Assembly: GCA_964017065.1 (NCBI GenBank)
Contig: OZ024784.1
Coordinates: 2,826,152-2,890,151 of the forward strand
Reading direction: 5' to 3'
Length of the DNA stretch: 64,000 bases
From: Haliclona indistincta
Taxonomy: Eukaryota > Porifera > Demospongiae > Haplosclerida > Chalinidae
In this document: one piece after another, positions 37,625-49,117 of the stretch
Layout of the letters: the number at the start of each line of letters is the position of its first letter
Numbering within the stretch: the stretch's first letter is position 1
Notes under the pieces: model-generated
The model's database searches: none
Told to the model about the DNA's origin: nothing
Seen by the model: only the letters and a program-made list of their open reading frames with translations
Program-made: the position numbers and the translations under genes

Positions 37625-38611
37625 TCATCCCCATGCCTGAGTCTTGCTATAGTTCACTATTAATTTTCCACCAGATCCATACATCTAAATAAAAAAAAAC
37701 AATGAATTAGATTCAACATTGAAAACGCTCAATGATCTGACCCTGCTGAGTGTCTCCATGTCAACATCTAGTGGTGGTGAAAATGACTGCTGTACATACA
37801 CAAACTGCAAGAAAGATAATAGTAGTGACAAGCAGTCATCGGAGTGGTTTATGCAACTGAACAAGGTCTATACTAGTGCTAACATACTCAAACCTTTCTT
37901 CTTACACTGTGGGCATTTGAAGACTATTGACTCAGTCTGAACTGAAAGCTAGCTGCTAGGCTAACCAATAGTCATTGCTGCAGCAGGCAATGACCACTAG
38001 ACAATGACATGCAGGGCTGACCATAAAATTTAAATGGTGACTATAATGAGCTGAAACAAACTATTGTGTGACTCTTTGCTGTATCGAATATCTAGCGGAA
38101 TTATTACCAATCGATTTCAGGCATGTCAACCACAAGTTCAAAGTGAGCCTGAGTAAAAGAACTAAGCAAATTTTAGGCGGGGACCATGGGAGGCTGAGCT
38201 TGAGGGACCATGGGAGGCTGAGCTTGAGGGACCACGGGAGGCCGAGTTGGGACTACAGGAGCCTGAGCCTGATTGACTGGCAGTAGCAGACTGATTTGAG
38301 GGACCATTCACTCTACATAATATCACAAGGAACGGATTCGACAGATCGTGCTTACAACAGATTCATCATCTGCACATTTGAGTGTCTTCCGTAACCATTG
38401 CACTAGCCAAGCTACTGTTTTGCTGCTATCAACATTAAACTTTCGTGTCTTCAATTGAGGAGCATTGCCTGTAGCCTTGAGGTTAACGACCACTAAAGAG
38501 AGACGAGATATAGAATGGTTTAGTGAATAAAGCGATTGGCTTACCTTTTTCAACAATTGAAACAGGGTCTAATGTTGTAGCAACAGGGCTTCCCACCTGA
38601 AGACCCGCCAT
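37625..38611 (-). CDS. ATG12: Ubiquitin-like autophagy protein ATG12
   Basis: Four exons (38545-38611, 38356-38492, 37742-37804, 37625-37684) encode 108 residues. A short N-terminal extension (MAGLQVGSPVATTLDPVSIV) leads into the ubiquitin fold: VVNLKATGNAPQLKTRKF, VFVYVQQSFSPPLDVDM and the diagnostic ending GGKLIVNYSKTQAWG with its C-terminal Gly exposed. That glycine is joined to ATG5 by ATG7 and ATG10; the conjugate drives LC3/ATG8 lipidation. The glycine and adjacent Trp are intact and no residues follow, so no processing is needed. Intron 2 (37805-38355) contains a GC-rich minisatellite. Confidence 0.93.
38174..38262. repeat. Minisatellite in an ATG12 intron
   Basis: About three copies of a 28-bp unit (GGGACCATGGGAGGCTGAGC TTGA...), the last one diverged. 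Confidence 0.8.
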
Positions 38612-38827
38612 CGAACAGAAAAGGGCTTTCTCTACTGCTCTAGCTAGATCGCTAGTTTAGTGGGCGGTCCCTACTATGATTACGTCATTTCGTTGCAGTC
38701 ACGCCCAAGAGACCACTCCAACGTTGTAACGTTCGGTAACGTCATGTTTATTCATTGTCATACTTACTCATGTACATGTAAGTCAGATTTATTTTTTACA
38801 ACAATAATATTGAGTTCAGTTGCATGG

Positions 38828-41800
38828 CTATTGCGGTTTACATTCACTCGGTTTGTCAGTAGCAGCAGCAGCAGCAGCAGCAGCATGAGAAGGAGGAGGA
38901 GGAAGGGGGTTTATTTCTTGATGCCGTTCAGGATATGGCTCTGGAGGTGGTAAACTATGCTGTTGACCAGCAACTTCTATAAGGTGCACAGCAACACAAT
39001 GGTATGATGAGCAGGCCCAATGAAATTACCATACCTGCTCCATGTGACTTGAGGTGTTCATACTTGCTGCGATATACACTTCTTTCATAGCGATATCTAT
39101 TTGTCAGTTCACTAAACAGAAAAAATTTGTATAGAAGCACCCCAGTGTGATTCAACTCTTACCTCTCGGATTCAAGTGTCTTCTTCAGTCGGTTGTACTC
39201 TGACATTAGCTTTGATAGTTCCTTCTTGTCAGACTCACTCTTTTGCTGGAGGTCTCTTAGCTCACATCTCATCTCATCAAACTTCATGACAGAAACAGCA
39301 TCTGGGAGCTCAACACCACGATAGTCTGGAGACAAAGAATACTAGCTGGACAAGATAAAACAGGATTACCTCTGTGACGGCATGCTTCAATTTGAACCTG
39401 GCGCCTCAATCTGTCATTTTCCTTTTCTAGATCGCTGTTACTGTTGAGAAAATTGTTAATTTTTTAGTTATAATAAATATGTACAAACCGAATCTGTAAG
39501 TCTATTATTGCTCCTCCAGAGGCACAAGCAATCTGCTTCTCAAGAATTTGAACCTGATGAGTACAATAATGTGATCTGTATGACGGGCAAGAATGCAAAC
39601 CTTGAGTATCAACTCCTCTCTAGTATACCTAGTGTTGACATCAGGTGGTGCTATCACAGAGGAACCAGCTTGCTAGAGAGCAGATGATAAGTACAACGAA
39701 TAATTATAATTTTGATTCTTTGAATGCTAGTACAGCTATTTGAATGAACTAATGTATATAATCGTTTTACTATTAATTTTGAATACAAAATTAATGTGGA
39801 ATTTATACATACATGTACTTGCTGGTGGACTAATGGCTGTCGCCAAGAAGACAGAGGTGGTTTCTTTTGCTGTGGTTTCTGCAAAAAGAACACTAATATA
39901 AGCAGCAACATCACTTAGTGAGGTTACCAGTTGCTCTTGGTCTGACAGAGAGATGGCAGCACGAGACGCCTCACTTTTCTTAGCTCGACTGAGCTCTTCT
40001 TCTTTCTCTTTGAGCTATACATGTATTAGCATCGTGCCTTGCTAAACTATAAGTCACCTGTTCCTCCAACTCCTTAATTCTAGAGTCCCTTTCATTCATA
40101 TCATCCTCCATTTCTCTCTGTACCTGGACAAATGTATGCACATTTATAAGAGAGCTAGTATTTTTTTTATTTTCACAAGCAGAACATTTTGCAAAATACG
40201 AAGTGATATTAACCTTTTGAGTTTCAGCTAATTGTGAGGTATAGTGGTTAGACATAGTTTCCTCATGATGTAATTTCTTTGTAAGAGTCTCAGCCTTAAA
40301 GAAGTGACCATGACAAGATTGAGCAAGTGAGTGAGTAGTGTCTACCTGTTGCTCTAACTGCTCTATTCTAGAATCCAGTTCTCTCTCAACCTAAACTCGC
40401 GCACGCTCACTGAATAAGTTAGAAAGACGTCTTACTTACCTCTTGAGCATCAGTCAGTTGTGTGGAATAGTAGTTTGACATAGCTTCCTCCTGCTGCAGT
40501 TTTTCTCTGAGACTAGCCAACTAAATAAAAGAGAGAAAATAAAAAGAGCACGGCAGTGAGTTCCCACCTCTTGTTCTGCATTATTAGTCAGACGACTTCT
40601 CTCTAGCTCTGCAAGCTGAAATGAAAGAACAACATAATTGTCATAATTTACAGTTCAGAATATCAAGCAAGTAACTTGAACTTTCTGTGCTACTATTGTG
40701 TTCTGTTAACCTGTCGTTCTAGACGAACAATTCTTGTCTCTTTTTCAGCAAGTTCCTTATCCAGGTCCTCCTCAATCTGATTACACATTAACATTACAGC
40801 AGCTTATCTTCAGTGCCTCACCTGTTGAGCCTTGCTCACTTGTTCAGAGTAGTAGTTTGTCATATCTTCTTCCTGTTTCAGCTTCTTTCTCAGAGCATTC
40901 AACTGTTGAAGAAGATTAAGACAGTGATACAGAAGCAGTGTGTTGGTACCTCTTCAGTGTGATCATTCATTGACTCAACCTCTGCAAGCTGAAATAAAAA
41001 TAATGTGTACATGTAATACAATAGTATATTGTGTTCTGTTAACCTGTCGCTCTAATTGATCAATTCTTGTCTCTTTTTCAGCAAGCTCCTTATCCAGATC
41101 CTCTTCAATCTGACAACACATTGAACATTATCAGGAGTGTATAAGGGGAAGGAGTGTTTAACTGCTGTATTCACTATAGTAATATCGAAGTCTAAAGTCC
41201 GCCGCCGTGCGCTGTTGCTACTTGAAACTTGGGCCTTTCTTTGCGCGTTGTATCAACTTATACATTCATCAACGGTTCGTCCTGCCCATCTCCAGCTAAA
41301 ACAAGCGAACATTCAGCCAGCCAGAGCCATGGTCGCCGTCTTATGTGCCCAGCAAAACCTTCCTTATTCCTTCCTTATAAGGAAGGTTCAGCGCAAGCGG
41401 CAGACTTCGGACTTCGCTATCCACAGTTGAACGCTCCTTCCTCTATAGCTCATCATCACATTTTATCACTAAGCCTCACCTGTTGGGCCTTGCTCACTTG
41501 TTCAGAGTAGTAGTTTGTCATATCTTCTTCCTGTTTCAGCTTCTTTCTCAGAGCATTCAACTGTTGAAGAAGATTAAGACAGTGACACAGAAGCAGTGTG
41601 TTGGTACCTCTTCAGTGTGATCATTCATTGACTCAACCTCTGCAAGCTGAAATAAAAATAATGTGTACATGTAAATACAATTTTTTTGTGTTCAGTTAAC
41701 CTGTCGCTCTAATCGATCAATTCTCGTCTCTTTTTCAGCAAGCTCCTTATCCAGGTCCTCCTCGATCTGACAACACATTAAGTATTATAGCTCAAATTAA

Positions 41801-44800
41801 CACATTTTTATTATCACTAAGCCTCACCTGTTGAGCCTTGCTCAGTTGTTCAGTGTAGTAGTTCGTCATATCTTCTTCCTGTTTCAGCTTCCTTTTAAGA
41901 TCATCCAACTAAAGAGAAGACAAAGAGCAGTAAGACTAAAATAACAGAAGATTAGCACGTGAATATACAGTAGCAATCAACACACACCTGCTCCTGTATG
42001 TCCTTATAATGCATTTGCAACTCAGCATGCTGGAGGAAAAGAAGAATCATACTTACACCATAGAATAGCAAAGTGTTATTACCGCTTCCTTGAGCATTGA
42101 ATTCTGTTGAACAACTTCTATTGAAATCTGGTCTGTCATCTACAAAAGATGTGTGTCTATGTTGCATGGATGGTGAAACTTACCTCAAATTTTAACTTGA
42201 GCTGCCGTAGCCTAGCATCTAACTCCTCTTTTTCTACCATACTAATATCACGTCTTTCCACACTCTATAGAGGCAAGTTTACTACAGGTAGACAATTCAG
42301 ACACTGCATTATTTACCTGTGTTAGTGCTTGCTGAAGGTCTGTTACCTAGGCACAGAGCAACAAAATTAATAATGGAAGATAATGCATGATGTGGTTCCA
42401 CAAGGGCTCACCACAGACTCCAAGTATTCATTGTTCACAACCACTTCATCCTTCTCATATGCTACCTACAGGAGTAAAGTGTTCCAAAAATTAACTTGGT
42501 GTTGTTATATAATGGTCTGCATGTGAGTCAAACAAGGTGTTAATCCAGTGGGTCACGGTCCACTTAACCTGCAGACCAGGGCACTTGGCGGTGCCTGCCT
42601 TCTCACTATTGCTGCCAGGCCAGGCACTCACCAGTTCCAACTCTTCAGCTGGGAGCATTTGCGCAAGCCACCTCAGACAGCAGCATGATACAGCGCTTTG
42701 CAAGTAGGTTGTCAGAAGAAAGCATACAGAGTCAAGCTTGTTGTTTGATACAGATTACACAATGTACCACAGTGCACTGTTTGGCACTGCCTGTTTGTGG
42801 TAGATTGTCCCCATAAGCTTGACTCTGTCTGCTTCTTCTGACAACCTACCTGCAAAGCGCTGTATAAAAAGCGGTAGCAAGGCCGCAAGACTGCACAGTC
42901 GACGCACTCGACAGCACTGCACCACTACAGGGAGCTGCAATCATCCTCATCCCATTAGTGTTTTTCCATGTATGTCATATAAGAAATACTTCATATAAAA
43001 CTGTTCCTATCTGGGAGGTGTTAACCTGGGAACAACTTAGCCAGCACTTGACCTGCAAATCCCACTGGTCAAGAAGCCAAGTAGCAGAGCAAGTGTTGGC
43101 AAGGCCTTCTTTGTAAGCACACAAAAAGCATCATAAATGCACTACACACTCAGGCACACACATTTGCCACTTTCAACAACTAACAACCAACACCAACGCT
43201 TTTGGTCCAACACTGCTTTCTTCCCCTCCACTCCTGCACCATTATTATTGCAATAAAAATTATTAGGACAGGACCCTCAGAGGAGGTGGCTGGAAAGCAT
43301 CACTCTAATTCTCCCCTCCAGGACCACAAAGTCCTTCCCACACTCTGGTCGATGCATGCTCTCTACGTCAGCGGCTAGGTGGTCATATAGAGGGTTAATT
43401 AATAATAAAGGGGGGTTCCTGGCCCATCTGGAGGAGATTATCACACAAGAGTGATCTCCTTCAGAGCAGGACACCTCCTTCAGAGGGGGACACCTCCCCC
43501 TTTATTTCCTGCATATGGTCAACCAGTTCACAATGACGCCAAATGCACTGATTTAGACACCCCTTAACGGTGTTAATACAATATCTTCTACAGACAACTC
43601 ACAGTTTCAAGATCATCTTCAATTACTTTCAGCTGACGGCGATGGTCACAACTTATGTCAAGAGAAGAGAGTATGCAGCCACTGGGTGATCTGTTAGCTA
43701 ACAGGTCTCTGAGAGATTGCGTCTGTGTTGATCGCTCTGTACTAGATGAGGGCACAGTAGAAAAAGCAGCGGACATCGTCACCTCCTCCGTCTGAGTGGA
43801 TTGTTCAAGAAAAGATGATTCACCAACAGAGTGATTCTCAGATACAGAGGTTTGAGTGGATTGTTCATGAGAAACTACGTTGTACATAGGCATCGCCTCG
43901 GTCTGAATGGATACACCAACAGAGTGATTCTCAGATACAGTGGTTTGAGTGAATTGTTCATGAGAAACTACGTTGTACACAGACAACGCCTCGGTCTGAA
44001 TGGATTGACTAGATACACCATCAGAGTGAGTTTTGTACTCGATCATCTTCTCAGTCTGAGTGGATTGACTAGATACACCATCAGAGCGAGTTTTGTACTC
44101 AATCGTCTCCTCGGTCTGAGTGGATTGCTCAAGTGGTGAGCCAGAGCTTGCAGACGCTGTGGATTGAGGTACTAAGGTCCCCTCGAGCGAGGACGGAGTC
44201 TGCGTAGATCTGTTAGCAGTTACAGTAAAAAAACGAGAGGGAGAATAAAATTCTTCTTCATTCAACTCCTCTGTGTCAGTTGGAGAGGAGACTGGTGCCA
44301 GAGAATGCATTGGGGGAAGAAATGTGTGTTTTGGTCTTGTTCTAGACACAGCTGGTGATAGGAACACTGGTGTTGTTAGCAGACCAGATGAGGGGGCAGC
44401 AGATTCAAACATAGAGTGTCGTTGTTTGAAGTCCTGTGTTGGAGGAAATTATAGCAACTAAAAATTCACAACGAATTTGTACTACCTGTTTGTTTTGTAA
44501 GTGATGATCAGTTAGTGATGGTCGATCATTGATCAGTCTCTCCAGGTCTTCATTACGCTTACTCAACTCCTCCTAAAAAAGGAGAAGCTATAACTGCGGT
44601 ACGTTTAAATTTACTTACCCTCAATTTCTCACTGGCTTCAAGCCTCTTAAGAAGCTACAAAAGAAATAGCATCCAATAGTACTCTGTCAGTACCTACTAT
44701 GATTACTCACGGTCTGTTGTTCTTGATCTGAAGTGGAGCTTGCAAGTTTTTCTTTCAGCTTTGCTATAGTATCAGTAGCAGAATCCAGCTTCTTCCTGAG

Positions 44801-46997
44801 CTGATCTTCTCCAAAAATCACCTACAGTACACCACAGATTGAGAAGAAAACAAAAGAAAGTGATTAAAAATTGATTCCAAGCATACCTCGTTGACAACCG
44901 GTTTGTTACTGATCTTCTTAGCTCGTGTAGCAAACTAAACAGTGCAAAATTAAAAGTGGACAGTTTTATAAAATCAAAGCACCTGAAGAGTGGAGTGAGT
45001 TTCTTCAACTGCTATAGGAGAGACAGTACAGATGATGGCAGTCATGGCATTGCCGCCAAGCGATGGCTGGAGAATACGTGTTAGCTTTGAATCCCTATAG
45101 GGAATGTGTGAGCTGAGAACAAGGGTTAATAATATCACAAGGTTCTGCGCCATTTTATCACTCACTTTGATTTCCCATCAGACAATTTGGAGATAACAGT
45201 GCCGAGAGTGAAAAGACTCTTATTGATGAACGTGCTCTCTGTTAGTCTCGCTCCTTTGGCTCCAGTAGAGCGTGCTCTCTCGCTACCAGCTAGGTCAACA
45301 AGATTCTGTTAGAGATACAGTAGTGTGTTACAACACTATGCACAGATGGCAATGTTCTCACGAGTGTAGCTAGTCGGACTGCTTCCTTATTCTCCTTGTC
45401 GATGCTCTCAACAGTGACGGCTAACAGCGAGTGTGATCGACTACTCTGCTTGTTCATACAGGTTTCACCTACTGTCCTGTTCTCTGTAAGACACATTGAT
45501 AAAATAATGTTAATATCAAGTTAACTTCTTCGGGATGTGTGTGTAAGCCTCCGCCCATGCGTGCAACGTTATGTTTGCAATTGGTTGCCAGAATGGTGGG
45601 CGGAGAGCTGGACAAGGGGTACCCAACTAGCGTGCTGGGTGGATCCCATTGGGCCCAGGTATCCCCCGCCCCTAAATTGATTATTATTAATTTTTATAAA
45701 ATACAAGTGCAATGGTATGAGGAGTGAGGGTGGGATGGGGAAAGATGAAGCAGCTAGTGTGTAGCCATGCTCAGACAAGCACCCCATAGTTGCCTAGTTA
45801 GTGGTCTCTGAATGGTGAGGTGCATAGTTAGGGAGCAAGCCTGTGGGGTGTGCATATAAGTGGCAAGGAAGACCAAACCACTTGACCCTCCTGTGAAGTT
45901 AAACTACAGTCTGGCTTTCATGCCAGACTGGCACTCTTACTTATACAGTGATCACAAAATAGTATACAACTCACTGTTTCCTATTATTAAGAAATCACGG
46001 ACTTCCTCAAGTATGGAGACGCTCACTTCATGCAGTTCATTCACATAAATAGGAATTATTCGCTGAAAAACAAAGCTCTTATTAGAGTAAGACAAGTGTC
46101 ATAATTATCATACCTGATAGTCTTCCCTAATCTTCAATCGGCGATCTGGATCAGGTCTCAATAGATCAGTAAGTTGCTATGTAGATACAAGGTACCATAA
46201 GTAACAGAGAGAGAGAGAGAGCAGCCATCGAAATCTATGATGCTCACATAACATAATATACAATCATGCTGCAATCATGTATCATGTATCATGTACGATT
46301 GTTAGATTACATACCTCATTGTATATTTCTAGATGGGAAATTCTTGTTATGAATTGTCTGTTTGATGTCTTTGTCAATTCCTGTATAGAGAGACACACTT
46401 GAATAGTTTACAGAGACTGTGCTGAGTATGTGAAAACTGAGCACACTGCACTACTTTACAAACTGCTAAGGTAAGCAAACATTACCTCGGTGCGGTCAAA
46501 CAGATACAAGAACGATAGTGGAATAATTCCGTCAGTCATTTCTTGACCACCCATTGTGTAAGTTTTTCCACTGTTAGTCTGTCCGTATGCAAAGATTGTT
46601 CCTGTGCAAAGTGAATATTCACAGTGACAATTTCATAGCGTCTATGGTTTTGAGTACCATTGACTCCATTTATTACCCCTTCCACAATGGGTTTACCCAG
46701 CACATCAAATATTTCATGAGTTTGGCTTTCTGGGCCAAAAACATGGTCTGTGAGGAAAAAGAGTTGAGCTCATGAGTGCTGCTTTGGGGTAAATACCGCA
46801 CTCACCGAACTGATAAACTTCAGGAGAAAACTGCTGACCAGGAAACCGGTTTTGATGTATCGAATTGTCCTCGACGCACCATTGTGAGCTTTTCTCGCTG
46901 TAACCCCAAGTGTACACACCGAGCATGAACACACACTTGCGAAAACTCACCCTTCTAGAAGGGACCTGACTCTGACGCCGACCTTAATCTTTTCCAT
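38828..46997 (-). CDS. Kinesin-7 / CENP-E-like motor with TQT ladder and long coiled coil
   Basis: About 30 short exons. The N-terminal motor starts [16 protein letters not shown], with P-loop [16 protein letters not shown], switch [14 protein letters not shown] and switch [17 protein letters not shown], followed by [17 protein letters not shown]. These fit plus-end-directed kinesin-7 motors. After the neck and a short coiled coil comes one large exon (about 43600-44430), Ser/Thr/Gln-rich, with nine TQT-type repeats (STQTE, SIQTE). Many small coiled-coil exons follow ([35 protein letters not shown], repeated). The tail is Pro-rich with a seven-Ala run and ends PSECKPQ. CENP-E moves chromosomes at kinetochores. 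Kinesin-7 is inferred from the motor; the tail does not identify a vertebrate orthologue. Confidence 0.85.
40820..41120 (-). repeat. Duplicated exon-intron block, copy 1
   Basis: About 300 bp containing three coiled-coil exons of the kinesin. It matches 41480-41780 almost base for base, introns included. Confidence 0.85.
41142..41445. mobile_element. Foldback MITE between duplicated kinesin exon blocks
   Basis: About 70-bp imperfect inverted ends (AAGGGGAAGGAGTGTTTAAC and the reverse of GTTGAACGCTCCTTCCTCT) with TA/TATA at both borders, suggesting a Tc1/mariner-type TA target. The interior contains a TTCCTTAT/ATAAGGAA hairpin and no transposase. Confidence 0.65.
41480..41780 (-). repeat. Duplicated exon-intron block, copy 2
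   Basis: Partner of 40820-41120. A third, more diverged copy of the same exon types lies at about 41820-41915. Confidence 0.85.
42690..42863. repeat. Inverted repeat in a kinesin intron
   Basis: Arms 42690-42739 and 42815-42863 (ACAGCGCTTTGCAAGTAGGT...AAGCTT) are inverted copies with a few mismatches around a 75-bp loop. They lie in the 1.1-kb intron about 42475-43590. The rest of that intron has no recognisable feature. Confidence 0.75.
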
Positions 46998-47208
46998 CGC
47001 TCCTCGACTAGCAGCTAGTAAGAAACCGAGTCCAAATGCCGCGCTCTGAGTCTGAGGGGGATATTAAACCCGCCGTAAATTTGAACAGCAAAGTGTCACG
47101 TGAAAGTCACAATGAGTCACGTGCATATTTACCCAGGCTGTCTTGCGCGCCAAAATACGTGCGCTTGGTACAGCCGGAACTCGAGTAATCTCCTTCTTTC
47201 TCTCAAAA
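46998..47208. promoter_or_regulatory. Divergent promoter, kinesin-7 / PDS5
   Basis: 211 bp between the two start codons. Two E-boxes CACGTG (47097-47102 and 47118-47123), both in the context GTCACGTG, lie 21 bp apart, about two helical turns. No TATA box is apparent. Confidence 0.5.
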
Positions 47209-49056
47209 ATGCCTCGCAAAGGTACATTGCCGAAGCCTAGCCTTCCATTCAAAGAGATTAACACAAAACTGGGCACTGAAGAGCTTATAAAGCGCTTGAA
47301 GGTGTGGTTATTCCCTCCCCTACAGTTGACTGTAGTGATCATTCTTGCTATGTTTAGGCCTGCACAGTTCAGCTAGTAGAATGGGATGCTTTAGATGACA
47401 CTACCACTCGTTCTCTCTCAGACCTGGCGACTGTTCTTGTTTCTCCAGCACTTAGACTCCACAAAAGCAAAGATGTGTGTCTTTTTACTGCTTGCTGTCA
47501 TGCTCAGTTGATCCGTCTCTTCCACCCCACTCCACCATACTCTGAAGAGGATTTGAAGGTGTGTAATAAGTTCCCAAATTTCTCGGCTTGACTTATCCAT
47601 TACTCAGAGCGTATTCTCTCTGTTCATCAGTCAGTTCAAGGGGTTGCAGAATCCCTCGGGACCATCTTTCAAATGGCACTTCGGGCTATTAGATGTTAGT
47701 ACACGCTGTCACAATAGAGCACTATGCTGTAACAGAGTGCCGTATGCAAAGTTTATTTTCTGTTTAGCTATTGTGTATGTGTATGTAGCAGTCACAGCCA
47801 TTACTCTCTTATTTCAACATGTAGCTACTGTCTGGACTAAAGGCCTTCTCTCTCTTACTTCAAATCAATGCCCAAGATCTCCTGGTTGACTTGTTCAAGA
47901 TGATATTTAGTATCATAAAGTATGTTCTGTTTGTCATAATAACTGTGGTATTTGGCACTGTGTTCATCATTATTATTGACTATAGTGATCAGCAGTCCAG
48001 TCATGTCAAGCTTCATCTCCTTGAAGTACTGGTCACTATTATACAAGAAGGAGATGCCTTGACTCACGAACTGATGGACACCGTACTACGCAACATACTG
48101 GAGCCCGTGAAGGTGCTATGAACTATCACAACTTAACATTGTATGATTCATTCAATAGTCTAACAACATTCCGTTGCACGAATTTACTGTCCAAGTCATA
48201 ACCAAATCTGGTTCCTTTCTCGAACCTTACATACAGCAGGTACCTCTTCTACCTTCTTACCTCCTCCTCCTCCTTCATCCATAACTCCATTCTCTCTTCT
48301 AGTTCTTCTACAGCATCCTGGAGGATGATCAGACCTCGGATAGTGAATTGGTTGACGATCTTTACGACATCCTGTTTGAACTTCATTCTATCGAGCCTGA
48401 CTTACTGCTGTCTATTCTTCCTCAGCTCGAACCCAAACTTTACGTCAGTAGATACATCCTAATAATGGTGTACAAAAATCAGTGTTGCTGCAGGTCAAGA
48501 ACATGGAGGAACGTCTTTCATTCACACGAGTCCTTGCACGTATGTTCTCAGCAAAGCACTCAAAGCTCTCAATTGAGAACAGGCATCTCTGGAATACCTT
48601 CTTGGGCAGGTCAGCGGATTACATTCAACCATGGTCCCTTGACTCGCTATTCTTTTTGGTACACAGATTTCAAGATTCCAGCCCTAGTGTCCGTGCAGAG
48701 TGTGTTAAGTACTCTCGATATTTTCTCGTGTACCATCCTAATCTTGTAGAAGACACCACAGGTATGCAATGTGCTGACTGTGAACTGTCATGTCTCTCTC
48801 TAGCTAAGCTGCTTGAACGGCTACACGACTCTGAGGAAAAAGTCAGGCTTGAAGCAGTGAAGACAGTGTGCGAAGTAGCATCTGAGTCTCTCACTACTGT
48901 TCCTGTCAAGGTGACCTCGATATTTTGTTCTACCTTCTAGCTCGTTTTTTTCTGTACAGTTAGTTGAAGCCTTACAGGAGAGGATGAGAGACAAAAAGGT
49001 ACACGGTCCACTCACTCACGAGTCTTTAGTGTTGTGTAGTAACTGCTATTATACAA

Positions 49057-49117
<61 letters not shown>

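Noticed and set aside
37719..37940. Plus-strand 73-codon frame in the ATG12 region
   Set aside because: It overlaps an ATG12 exon on the other strand (37742-37804), has no recognisable features and no splice support.
43831..44139. Plus-strand frame with repeats opposite the TQT exon
   Set aside because: Antisense shadow of the repetitive kinesin exon; the minus strand has splice context and motor continuity.
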